In this document: positions 33,670-42,125 of the stretch, piece by piece | Numbering within the stretch: position 1 is the stretch's first letter | Layout of the letters: each line of letters starts with the position of its first letter | Assembly (NCBI GenBank): GCA_030373505.1 | Contig: JAUCYS010000006.1 | Span: forward strand, 62,001-126,000 | Length of the DNA stretch: 64,000 bases | Source: Parasphingorhabdus sp. | Lineage (GTDB): Bacteria; Pseudomonadota; Alphaproteobacteria; Sphingomonadales; Sphingomonadaceae | Direction of reading: 5' to 3' | Notes under the pieces: model-generated | What the model was told of the DNA's origin: nothing | Databases searched by the model: none | What the model saw: the letters and a program-made list of their open reading frames with translations, nothing else | Translations under genes and position numbers: made by a program

Positions 33670-34778
33670 GCCGCTGCCGGGCTGGTGACCGTCCGCAACA
33701 CTTCCGCATAGCTGTTGGCGATCGTCATCCGCGCGCCATAGCCCTTGGCAATCAGCAGCTTGTGGGCCTCCGGCAGATTGTAGCAGGGCACGCCCATGAA
33801 CAGATGATGCTCGCTGTGATAATTGACCCAATAGGGCGCCAGCGTCATCCGCATCAGCATATCGGCCTTCGTCGTTCGCGCATGGCTGAACGGGTCATCG
33901 CCGCCGGTGGTGGTGCAGGCATGTTCGGCGATGTTGCGGATCCGCAGGATCAGCTGGAAGGTGGTGGCGAGCGCGGCAAGCCAGATCAGGAAGGGGATGA
34001 TTCCGAGCGTCGCCAGGCTGACCAGCAGCACGACCAGCTGGAGCAGCAGGAAGCGGCCGACGGTGCGGGTGGTCCGTTTCGCGCCTTCGAGATCAGTCAC
34101 CGGAGCGGCCACGCCGGCTGCGCCATTGCGGTTGAGGGGGGTTCCGGCCGAATGGTCGCGCTTTCCGTTCCCGTTCGTGCTGAGCTTGTCGAAGTACGAA
34201 CGGCGCGCATCCTGGTCCTTCGACAGGCTCAGGACGAACGGAGTGAGCATCGCTTTTAGCCCTTTCCAGGCCACCGCGAACTGGCTGCCGCGCTGCTTCA
34301 GAAAGGTCTGGCCGGTGAGGTCGCGGATCACCTTGCGCCGCATGCTCGCCTTGCTGGTCGGAAAGGCGGCGGAGAGGCCGAGGTCGGGATCCTCGGTCTG
34401 CTGGGTGAAGCGGTGATGGGTCAGATGATAGGCGCGATAGCTGTGCAGGTCGCTGCCGGTCGCGGCACCGGTCAGCCACTGGCCGACGAAATTGTTGATC
34501 TTGCGTTTCGGGTGCAGCAGACCGTGGGCGGCCTCGTGCATCAGGATCGACAGGCCCAGTTGCCGTCCGCCGACCAGCACCAGCGCGATCGGCGTTGCGA
34601 CCAGCCCGGCCAGCCAGTGCCATTGCCAGAGCAGCGCGGTGCTGCCGGTGACCAGCGCCACCATCAGCCAGCCGTGCGCCGCCAGCCATAGGCCGTGCCA
34701 TCGCGAGACGCGAGTCAGTGCGGCCCATTCTTCGCGGGCGAAAATCTCGTTGGGTTTTGCAGCTTTTACAGCAGGCAT
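33666..34778 (-). CDS. Fatty acid desaturase with in-frame REP insertion
   Basis: The 370-residue membrane enzyme has the three His boxes of fatty acid desaturases: HEAAHG (near 81), HLTHHRF (near 118) and HSEHH (near 321). It would introduce a double bond using a di-iron centre. The region PFVLSLSKDQDARRSYF followed by DKLSTNGNG (about 181-205) is not part of the family; it is translated from a REP-type inverted repeat at 34171-34241. The frame stays open through it, so the loop between the second and third boxes is lengthened by about 24 residues plus a further Gly/Ala-rich stretch. Its stop overlaps the DUF1003 gene's stop. Confidence 0.9.
   Translation of the reverse strand: MPAVKAAKPNEIFAREEWAALTRVSRWHGLWLAAHGWLMVALVTGSTALLWQWHWLAGLVATPIALVLVGGRQLGLSILMHEAAHGLLHPKRKINNFVGQWLTGAATGSDLHSYRAYHLTHHRFTQQTEDPDLGLSAAFPTSKASMRRKVIRDLTGQTFLKQRGSQFAVAWKGLKAMLTPFVLSLSKDQDARRSYFDKLSTNGNGKRDHSAGTPLNRNGAAGVAAPVTDLEGAKRTTRTVGRFLLLQLVVLLVSLATLGIIPFLIWLAALATTFQLILRIRNIAEHACTTTGGDDPFSHARTTKADMLMRMTLAPYWVNYHSEHHLFMGVPCYNLPEAHKLLIAKGYGARMTIANSYAEVLRTVTSPAAA
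34171..34241. repeat. REP element inside desaturase coding sequence
   Basis: The arms at 34171-34196 and 34216-34241 are inverted copies matching at 23 of 26 positions, beginning CCGTTCGT and ending ACGAACGG, with a 19-base centre. The same element appears four more times in the window, in intergenic DNA. Here it is read through in frame. Confidence 0.88.
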
Positions 34779-34870
34779 GATGCGATCCTTTTCTCCCCCT
34801 AATATAGCTGTTTTCTGCGGCTTTTACAAATATTGCCGATGCCGTAGCGTTATCCCGGATTGCCAGTGAT

Positions 34871-34937
34871 CCGTTCGGGTGAGCCCGTCGAACCACGACT
34901 ACGCGCGCTCGCCCTTCGACAGGCTCAGGACGAACGG
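34871..34937. repeat. REP element between argE and desaturase
   Basis: Inverted arms start CCGTTCGGGTGAGCC and end GGCTCAGGACGAACGG, sharing the GTCGAA / TTCGAC core. It lies between the argE stop and the desaturase start. Confidence 0.85.
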
Positions 34938-34952
34938 GAAATTGGTCTCCCT

Positions 34953-36107
34953 TCAGGCCAGCGCCTCCGCCAGCCGCTGCATGAAGTCAGCACCGCGTTC
35001 AAACTGTTCGACCGCCAGATATTCGTCCGGCTGGTGCGCCTGTTCGATCGAGCCGGGGCCGCAGATGACGGTGGCGAAGCCGGCCTGCTGAAACTGGCCA
35101 GCCTCGGCAGCATAGGAAACCACTCCCGCCGGACCATTGTCGCCGGTCAGCCGGCGGACAAAGGCCTCCGCTTCCTGCGATCCGGCGGGTGTCATCGGCG
35201 GGGCGTTGGACAGCCGGGTGATCGTTGCTCCGGCTTCCGCAAAGGCCTGCTTCATTTCGCTATCGAGCGCCGCGATCTTTGCCTTGAACGGGGCCAGTAT
35301 CGTTTCCGGATCGACATCGGGCGGGCAGCGCAGATCAAAGACAAAATGCGCCCGGCGCGCCAGGATATTGGCGGCGGTGCCGCCCTCCATCCTGCCGATG
35401 GTCAGCGTCGCATGGGGCGGTACGAAGGGCGAGGCGGGATCGGCATTGGTCCAGAGACCGCGCGCCAGTTCGGCAAGATCGTGCATCAGCTCGACCGCCA
35501 CCATATTGGCGGACAGGCCTAGATGGGTCAGGCTGGAATGGGCTTCGTGTCCCAATATCTCGACTTCGTGGACGGTGATGCCCTTGTGACCGGTAATCAC
35601 CTTCATCATCGTCGGCTCGCCGATAATTGCCAGGGCCGGCTTCGGCAGTTTCACGGCCATTGCCTCGATCATTGCCGGGGCGCCGAGGCAACCGACTTCC
35701 TCGTCATAGCTGAACGCCAGATGCACCGGCTTCGTACCGTCCTTGAACAAGGGCACGGCAGCCAGCGCCAGCGCCAGAAAGCCCTTCATATCGCAGGTCC
35801 CCCGCCCGTGCAGCAGGCCATCCCGCTCGGTCACGATCCACGGGTCGCTATGCCAGTTCTGCCCGTCGACCGGAACAACATCGCTGTGGCCGGACAGGAT
35901 GATGCCGCCTTCGCGCATCGGGCCGACGGTGGCGTAGAGATTGGCCTTGGACGCATCGTCGTTGACGACGCGCGTAGAGGCGACGCCGTGCTGCTCAAGA
36001 TAATCCGCGACCCAGGCGATCAGCTCCAGATTGCTGTTCCGCGAAGTGGTGTCGAATGCGATCAGCCTGGCGAGAATATCGCGGGCCGTTGTCGCGAGAT
36101 CAGGCAT
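34953..36107 (-). CDS. argE: Acetylornithine deacetylase
   Basis: The 384-residue enzyme is an M20 metallopeptidase-fold hydrolase. Visible motifs are LSGHSDVVPVDGQNW (metal His and Asp), LHGRGTCDMKGFLA (bridging Asp) and FSYDEEVGCLG (catalytic Glu-Glu), typical of ArgE, which deacetylates N-acetylornithine in arginine synthesis. The start MPDLATTARDIL at 36107 has AAGGGG about ten bases upstream; an ATG at 36140 adds eleven residues of doubtful value. Other M20 amidases cannot be wholly excluded. Confidence 0.88.
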   Translation of the reverse strand: MPDLATTARDILARLIAFDTTSRNSNLELIAWVADYLEQHGVASTRVVNDDASKANLYATVGPMREGGIILSGHSDVVPVDGQNWHSDPWIVTERDGLLHGRGTCDMKGFLALALAAVPLFKDGTKPVHLAFSYDEEVGCLGAPAMIEAMAVKLPKPALAIIGEPTMMKVITGHKGITVHEVEILGHEAHSSLTHLGLSANMVAVELMHDLAELARGLWTNADPASPFVPPHATLTIGRMEGGTAANILARRAHFVFDLRCPPDVDPETILAPFKAKIAALDSEMKQAFAEAGATITRLSNAPPMTPAGSQEAEAFVRRLTGDNGPAGVVSYAAEAGQFQQAGFATVICGPGSIEQAHQPDEYLAVEQFERGADFMQRLAEALA

Positions 36108-36311
36108 CGCAATTTCGCCCCTTCCGAACGCGAGGGTCACACAGGGTCACACCCCCTAAAGGAGAAAAAGATTTCACCCCGTAAGGGGACAAAATGGGCA
36201 GGTTTTCGGAAGGATGTGGGAAGGGCCGCATGCGAGATGCGTATCACAACCCCTGCGCTGTAGGACAGGCTTTTATTGACGCACTCTTTCCCCGACGGGA
36301 AAAGGGAAAGG

Positions 36312-36923
36312 TTATTCAGCCGCGCGCCGGCCCGGATGCTTCCTCAGCTTGAATGCCAGCCAGCCGAGCATGAAACCGAAGCACAGGGCGAAGCCACCGA
36401 TCAGCCAGCCGACCGACAATATGGTCGCGGCGGGATCGGCATACATGATATAGATCAGAGCCATACCAAACAGGATCGAGATGAGGCCGCTCAGCATCAT
36501 CAACCATTCACTGTCAATCTCCTTGCGCAGGCGGATGGCGGCACCGATTTCCATCACGCCCGTCAATATCGCCCAGACGGAGATCATTGCGACCGCGACA
36601 AAGGCATAGCTGACGGTCATCATCAGCGGCATGAGAACGAAAATCACGGCAATGGCGATACCGGCAAGGCCGCGCAGGATCAGCCAGCCCCAGCGATCGG
36701 TCTTTTCTTTCGCTCCCTTCACCGCGCCGATGATCGAGGCGACGCCGTCCACACCGGCGACAATGGCGAACAAGAAGGTGAAAGCGAAGAGCGCCGAGAT
36801 CGGATAGAGAATGGCGATGACGCCGAGCCCTATCCACAATATGGACCGGATCAGGAAGGCGATCCAATTGTGCGCGGGAAGAAGCAGCCTGTCGAATGGC
36901 TGGTTTACAGTTTTATCGGTCAT
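36312..36923 (-). CDS. hdeD: HdeD family acid-resistance membrane protein
   Basis: The 203-residue protein has six hydrophobic helices arranged as three pairs, the HdeD/DUF308 layout, with conserved FAIVAGVDGVASIIGAVKG and VAMISVWAILTGVMEIGAAI. HdeD proteins are linked to acid or general stress resistance. The C-terminus is basic. It lies 74 bases downstream of hsp20 on the same strand, so a shared stress-responsive transcript is likely. Confidence 0.9.
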   Translation of the reverse strand: MTDKTVNQPFDRLLLPAHNWIAFLIRSILWIGLGVIAILYPISALFAFTFLFAIVAGVDGVASIIGAVKGAKEKTDRWGWLILRGLAGIAIAVIFVLMPLMMTVSYAFVAVAMISVWAILTGVMEIGAAIRLRKEIDSEWLMMLSGLISILFGMALIYIMYADPAATILSVGWLIGGFALCFGFMLGWLAFKLRKHPGRRAAE

Positions 36924-36997
36924 GGTCTCTCATCTCCTGATTTTGGCGGAACGGATGCGAGAAGGAGCTGGCCGCGAGGGACCAGCTCCTCGACCGG

Positions 36998-37495
36998 TCA
37001 ATGGCGGCTACCGCCGTTGATCGGTATTTTGTGGCCCAATGTGCCCTCGCCCGAATAGGGAATGGTCACAGTCAGCATGCCATTGTGGAATTCGGCACTG
37101 GCCTTGTCTTCCTCGGCTCCCTGCGGCAACGCGATATGCCGCTCAAACCGGCCGTAGAAGCGTTCGGAATAGCCGCCCTTCTGTTCTTCCTCGTGGCGGC
37201 GCTCTCCCTTCATGGTCAGGATACCATCCTTGACCGTCAGTTCGATGTCGTCTTCGGACAGGCCGGGAATTTCGGCGACCAGTTTCACCTCATTGTCTTT
37301 TTCTGACAATTCGATCGACGGCCAGCTGAAGTTCTGGCCAACGGCCGAACCGCTGCCAAAGCCGCGAAAGGCGTCGTCAAACAGCCGGTCCATTTCCCGG
37401 CGAAAGCTGGTAATCGGGCTGTTGTCGCTGTCCCTCATGATCGCCGGCAAGCGATCGTCCTGCCGGCTCCAGGGGATCAGATTGCTCATATTCAT
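36998..37495 (-). CDS. Small heat shock protein, Hsp20/alpha-crystallin
   Basis: The 165-residue chaperone has an N-terminal amphipathic arm with the RREMDRLFDDAFRGFG motif, an alpha-crystallin domain (about 50-150: NEVKLVAEIPGLSEDDIEL, GILTMKGERRHEEE) and the C-terminal anchor GHKIPIN. It holds unfolding proteins during stress. It precedes hdeD by 74 bases. No CIRCE or ROSE-type thermometer was recognised in the 168 bases upstream. Confidence 0.95.
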   Translation of the reverse strand: MNMSNLIPWSRQDDRLPAIMRDSDNSPITSFRREMDRLFDDAFRGFGSGSAVGQNFSWPSIELSEKDNEVKLVAEIPGLSEDDIELTVKDGILTMKGERRHEEEQKGGYSERFYGRFERHIALPQGAEEDKASAEFHNGMLTVTIPYSGEGTLGHKIPINGGSRH

Positions 37496-37663
37496 ATCTC
37501 ATCTCCTTTTGCTACTGGATTGAACACAGGCCCGCACCAGAAGAGCCGGTCCGGACCTATTGGAGATAATTGGTTCTCAGAAAGCAAATTTCAAGGTCAC
37601 GGACCCGGGAAAGCTCTGTCTGTTTTCAAAGCGATACTGAAAAATATCGGTGGGAGCCCGGAG

Positions 37664-39238
37664 CTATTCCTGAACGGCCTCGGCTTCCGTATTCGCCATT
37701 CCGGCCGCGGAGACGGAGGCTGGCTGACCTTCGACGGGGCTTCCGACTTTGCGCGCCTCCTCGGCCTTCTCGGCGCGTTTCAGGAGTTGCTCTGCAGCCT
37801 CGGTAGCACCGCTGCGATGAGGGTTGTAGGCAAGCGGTCGCAAGGTGAGGGCGGCCTCGGCATATTGTTTTTCCTGCATAAATTGAGCAGCGAGACTCAT
37901 TCGCAGATTGTGATCGAAAGGCGCCAGTTGCAGGGCGCGTTTCAAGCCATCGACGGCTATTTTGGGCGGTGCGACACCGGTCCATCGATAAGAGCGATAA
38001 TATTCCATGAGCGGCACCGGATTATTGGGTTCCAACCGGTTGGCGGCAACGATCTGCCTGCGCACCTCTTTCCAGGCTTTGTCCTGATCCGCAGCCGATT
38101 CAGCCCGATGGGCATAGGCATAGACTTTCTGGATTTGCGCGCGGATACGCTTGGAATCCAGTGCCAGTGCGCGGTCGGCGGCAGCGATGGCTTCGGCATC
38201 ATAGCCGGCGTCGAATTCGGCCTCTGCCAAAGCTTCCTGCACCGCCGGATCGTCCGGATATTCAGCAGCGACCCGGCGGGCATCCAGCAAGATTTCGGCG
38301 GCCTGCTCTTCATCGACGCCAGTCCGCGATTCCATGAGGATCGGCATCATTTTTGCCTCGCCCTCGGGCAATCGACGTACGGTCACCCGGCTGGTCTTTA
38401 ACATCTGCGGGGGAAGGCCAACCGCTGAAATTCTTCTTTGAGAAGCATAGCGATCAAGATCCCTGTCCAGTTCGTCGAGGTCGCCGAACGCCTTCCGGGC
38501 CGCTTCGATGTCCGTCGACCCGTAGGCCATCAGTCTCTGAAACTCGGCCATCTGGCCCTGTCGCGATTCGTCAAACGTCATATAATGATAGAGCAGCCAG
38601 CTGCGTCCGTAAAATTGATCATAGCCTGAGGACTTGTTGGCCAGATAATTTTCGGTATCCAGCAGACGCTCGATCGGCACTTCTCTGGACGCCGCAAGCT
38701 CGTAGGCCCGATGATTGGCTGCGCCGCCCAACACGGTGGTGCCATCGCGCTCTTCCCGGCCGGAGGCAAAAAACTCGGCAAACCCCTCCTGAAACCAGAG
38801 CGGAAAGGTCCGGTTGGTGATGTTGAACAGAAAATGATGGGCATATTCATGCTTCAGGATCGTTTCCGGAGAGAGGTCAAATTTGCCACCTCCGCTACGC
38901 AATCTCGGTACGATCGCGACTATGTTCCCGGCCCGGGGCATATAGATGCCGGCTGTATATTTTCCCTTCAGGTCTGCGAGCTTGCGGACGTTGGCAGTAT
39001 TGCTGACGACGAATACGGTGACCCGGTTCGAAGGGCTGGGCGATTCCGGTTCCTGCTTCAGCATGAAGGCCATGGCGGCGTGGAATTTTTCAAGCCGTTC
39101 AGCAAAAAGCTGAACCGTGCTGGCCGACTGATCGGCGCGAATGACAAAATGCTCGCTGCTTGCCTCGTGCCAGGCGGCCCGAGCGGGGGTTCCAGTCAGC
39201 CAAAAAATACCACAGAAAAGCAGGAGAAATCTGAACAT
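37664..39238 (-). CDS. Secreted gluzincin-like metallopeptidase with TPR-like repeats
   Basis: The 524-residue protein has a signal peptide (cleavage near ARA, residue 21) and a zinc motif HEYAHH (130-135) followed by GFAEFFAS about 25 residues later, the HExxH...E pattern of peptidase MA-like (DUF1570) enzymes. The C-terminal half (about 300-500) is helical, with EAIAAADRALALDS and AVDGLKRALQLAPFD, typical of tetratricopeptide repeats. It is probably periplasmic. Substrate unknown. Confidence 0.82.
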   Translation of the reverse strand: MFRFLLLFCGIFWLTGTPARAAWHEASSEHFVIRADQSASTVQLFAERLEKFHAAMAFMLKQEPESPSPSNRVTVFVVSNTANVRKLADLKGKYTAGIYMPRAGNIVAIVPRLRSGGGKFDLSPETILKHEYAHHFLFNITNRTFPLWFQEGFAEFFASGREERDGTTVLGGAANHRAYELAASREVPIERLLDTENYLANKSSGYDQFYGRSWLLYHYMTFDESRQGQMAEFQRLMAYGSTDIEAARKAFGDLDELDRDLDRYASQRRISAVGLPPQMLKTSRVTVRRLPEGEAKMMPILMESRTGVDEEQAAEILLDARRVAAEYPDDPAVQEALAEAEFDAGYDAEAIAAADRALALDSKRIRAQIQKVYAYAHRAESAADQDKAWKEVRRQIVAANRLEPNNPVPLMEYYRSYRWTGVAPPKIAVDGLKRALQLAPFDHNLRMSLAAQFMQEKQYAEAALTLRPLAYNPHRSGATEAAEQLLKRAEKAEEARKVGSPVEGQPASVSAAGMANTEAEAVQE

Positions 39239-39414
39239 GGAAGAGCCCCTCTATTTTGATCCTGTCTAAATCACCAACCGGCATAGAGGCAAGGCAGAGA
39301 TCTATAAAGCGGTCCCGGTAGACAAATGCGGCCAGCGGCGCGTTGGCATCGGCACGGCTGGATGCCAACGGCGAGCGCGGGCTGCCCTTGCACAGATGGG
39401 CCTTCAGCCCTTCT

Positions 39415-39449
39415 GCCTCTCCCCTAGCATTGCGGAAAAGGGAAGAGGC
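39415..39449. terminator. Possible hairpin between two peptidase genes
   Basis: GCCTCT-C-CCC pairs imperfectly with GGG-A-AGAGGC around a 16-base loop, just downstream of the DUF885 gene stop on the minus strand. There is no strong T tract. Confidence 0.35.
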
Positions 39450-39456
39450 CAGATTC

Positions 39457-41289
39457 CTAAGCTTTGGACAGGATCCAGTCGCGGATTTTCGTTTCCAGCA
39501 CGGTCATCGGCAGCGCGCCGGTGTTCAGCACCTGGTTGTGGAATTCGCGCGGGTCGAACTTGTCGCCCAGCGCGTCCTGCGCTTCCTTCTTCAGCCGCTG
39601 GATGGTCAGCGCGCCGATCTTGTAGGCCAGGGCCTGCGACGGGATCGCAATATAGCGTTCGACTTCGGCGGTGGCGTCGGTCTTGCCCATGCTGCTGTTG
39701 TCGAGCATATACTGGATCGCCTGGTCGCGCGTCCAGCCCTTGCTGTGCAGGCCGGTATCGACGACCAGCCGCATCGCGCGGAGCATCTCGTCGTCGAAGT
39801 GGCCCATCCGCTGATAGGGGTCGTCATAGAGGCCCATCGGGAAGCCCAGCTTCTCGGCATAGAGCGCCCAGCCCTCGACAAAGGCGGTGTTGCCGCCAAA
39901 GCGCATGAAGTTCGGCAGGTCGGTATTTTCCTGGGCCAGCGAAATCTGGAAATGGTGGCCCGGCGCGCCTTCGTGCAGATAGAGGGTGGTGATACCCGAG
40001 GTGCTGCGCGAGGGCAGGTCATAGGCGTTGAAATAGAAGACGCCGGGACGCGAGCCGTCTGGCGTGCCGCTCTGGTAGGAGCCGCCGGCCTGGAATTTCT
40101 CTACCGATTCGTCATAGGGACGGATTTCCAGCGGCGATTTCGGCAGGACCTTGAACTGCTCGCCGATTTTCGCGTCGACCTTCTTGCCCATGTCATAATA
40201 GGCCTGGGTCAGCGCCTCGCGCGATTCCGGGTGGAATTTCGGATCGGTGCGAAGATATTCGAAAAATTCGGGCAGCGTGCCGTCATAGCCGACTTCCTGC
40301 TTGATCGCTTCCATTTCGGTCTTGATCCGGCTCACTTCGCTGAGGCCGAGATTGTGGATATAGTCGGCCTTGAGCGGCAAGGTTGTCGTGTTCTCGATCA
40401 GATTTTCATAGAGGACGTCGCCGCCCTTCATCGCACTGAGGCCAACCCCTTCGCGAGCGACCGGCAGATATTCGTTTTTCAGGAAATCGTGCATGCGCTG
40501 ATAGCCCGCGAAAATCTCCTGGGTGGCCGCGGCATATTCCCTGGTCAGCCGGGCCTTGTCGGCTTCGCTGAAATCCTCGGGGAAATTTTTCGTCGGCGCC
40601 ATGAACGGGCTGTCCTCCAGACCGAGGCCGATCTGGGTGGCGAGCTGTTCGATGACATTGTTGATCGTCAGCTTGGTCTCGACCACGCCGCTTTTCATGC
40701 CCTCGCGGAACCGTTCAATCGACCGGTCGCCGATCACGATGAACTGCTTGTGGCGTTTCAGATTGTCGTCGTAATTCTTGACCGTCTTGAACGGTGCGGC
40801 GCCCTTGCCCGAGGCAAAATCGGGATAGAAGGTGTGGAAGCCGCTGAAATGGTTGACCGGCCGGACGACGGTCAGCGCCATCATCTCGTCGGAATAGCCT
40901 TTCAGCGCCTGCTGCTTGTCGCGCTTGAACACGTCATAGGCGATCTTGTCGGTGGCGCTGAGCTTGTTGCGGTCGATTTTCATCAGCGCGGCCAGTTCGG
41001 CGGTCTCGGCGGCCTTTTCCTTCGCGAAATATTCATCCGAAATATAGTCGCCGAGCTGGTCGGCATAGCGTTCGTCGCCGCGGAACAGCGCGCCGATCGG
41101 GTTGCGCTTCAGACTGTCCTCGTCGCTCTTCGCGAACAGGGCCTTGAGCTTCTCGGCCTCGGTCATCTCCGCCTTGTCGTGATGCTCGATCGCCGCTGCG
41201 CTGGTGGCGGCAAGCGGCTGGGCACTGGCGATGCTGCCGATGGCGAGCAGGCTGGTGCCGACGAGAAGGGCGAGTGGTTTCTTGATCAT
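39457..41289 (-). CDS. DUF885 family secreted peptidase
   Basis: The product of 610 residues has a signal peptide (LLVGTSLLAIGSIASA) and the DUF885 signature LYLHEGAPGHHFQIS (around residue 425) with downstream EGWALYAEKLG and QAIQYMLDNS. These are thought to form a zinc site in a carboxypeptidase-like helical fold. The ATG at 41289 is preferred, with AGGGA six bases upstream, over an ATG 18 bases earlier. Many sphingomonads hold several copies; the natural substrate is unknown. Confidence 0.9.
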   Translation of the reverse strand: MIKKPLALLVGTSLLAIGSIASAQPLAATSAAAIEHHDKAEMTEAEKLKALFAKSDEDSLKRNPIGALFRGDERYADQLGDYISDEYFAKEKAAETAELAALMKIDRNKLSATDKIAYDVFKRDKQQALKGYSDEMMALTVVRPVNHFSGFHTFYPDFASGKGAAPFKTVKNYDDNLKRHKQFIVIGDRSIERFREGMKSGVVETKLTINNVIEQLATQIGLGLEDSPFMAPTKNFPEDFSEADKARLTREYAAATQEIFAGYQRMHDFLKNEYLPVAREGVGLSAMKGGDVLYENLIENTTTLPLKADYIHNLGLSEVSRIKTEMEAIKQEVGYDGTLPEFFEYLRTDPKFHPESREALTQAYYDMGKKVDAKIGEQFKVLPKSPLEIRPYDESVEKFQAGGSYQSGTPDGSRPGVFYFNAYDLPSRSTSGITTLYLHEGAPGHHFQISLAQENTDLPNFMRFGGNTAFVEGWALYAEKLGFPMGLYDDPYQRMGHFDDEMLRAMRLVVDTGLHSKGWTRDQAIQYMLDNSSMGKTDATAEVERYIAIPSQALAYKIGALTIQRLKKEAQDALGDKFDPREFHNQVLNTGALPMTVLETKIRDWILSKA

Positions 41290-41414
41290 GTGAGGTTCCC
41301 TGTGCAAAGCTGTTGTGGCGGGCTAACACGGCAAAGTATCGTCTGCAACGAATTCCCCGTGGCGCTGATGTCGTTGGTCGAAACCGGTCGTGCGTTGGTC
41401 GGGGCGACGGCGGT

Positions 41415-42116
41415 TCAGCGCTGCGATTCCGGTTGCCAGCGGTTGAGCCGGAACCATTTGGTGATGATATATTTGGTGCCCTTTTCGACCGGTCTGCCGG
41501 CGTGCAGCGTGTCGATATTGGGGGTGCCGTCGAGGCGCATATTGTTCCACATCAACAGCATGCCGCGGCGCGGTTCGACCTGATATTGGAGCTGCGGAAA
41601 GGCGGTCGCGCCACCCTGTTCCGGCTCGTTGAGATAGGCCATGGCGGTCCAGCTGCGCTGGCCGCCATTGGGGCCTTCATATTGCCAATATTTCTCGCCT
41701 TCGTGGAAATAGTCGTGATGGTCCTTGAACTGCTGGCCGGGCCGGTAGCGCTGGCCCTGCAGGATTTCGCTGTGCGACCGGGGCAGGCCCATGAGGTCGC
41801 AGATCGACTGGTCGATGCGGCGGATATCGGGATCGGCGGGATCGACATTGCAGCTGTAGCTCGTCCGATAGCCCTCGCGCTGGGTGCCCTCGTACAGGGT
41901 CGAGGGCTGGCTGTCGCTGTCGATCATATCGATCAGCAGGTCGCAATCGGCATCGCTGAGGAAATTCTGGTGAACATAAAGCTGCATATACGGGCTTTCC
42001 AGCCACTGCACCCGGGGATGGGCGTTCAGTGTCTCGGTCACAAGCCGGCCGGCGGCCGCCATCCGCCGCGGACTTGCATAAAGCTCGTTCTGCTTTTTCG
42101 AAAATGTCCTGGCCAT
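41415..42116 (-). CDS. 2-oxoglutarate/Fe(II) dioxygenase, prolyl 4-hydroxylase-like
   Basis: The 233-residue protein has the P4H fold. The iron ligands are His133 and Asp135 in KDHHDYFHEG and His205 in TLHAGRPVEKGTKYIITKWF, in which a Lys should bind 2-oxoglutarate. The conserved GGATAFPQL and GMLLMWNN segments agree. It would hydroxylate proline or another residue in a protein or peptide. It stops about 125 bases from the DUF885 gene and lies nine bases after the amidohydrolase stop, so they may share a transcript. Confidence 0.9.
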   Translation of the reverse strand: MARTFSKKQNELYASPRRMAAAGRLVTETLNAHPRVQWLESPYMQLYVHQNFLSDADCDLLIDMIDSDSQPSTLYEGTQREGYRTSYSCNVDPADPDIRRIDQSICDLMGLPRSHSEILQGQRYRPGQQFKDHHDYFHEGEKYWQYEGPNGGQRSWTAMAYLNEPEQGGATAFPQLQYQVEPRRGMLLMWNNMRLDGTPNIDTLHAGRPVEKGTKYIITKWFRLNRWQPESQR

Positions 42117-42125
42117 GGCTGCAGC

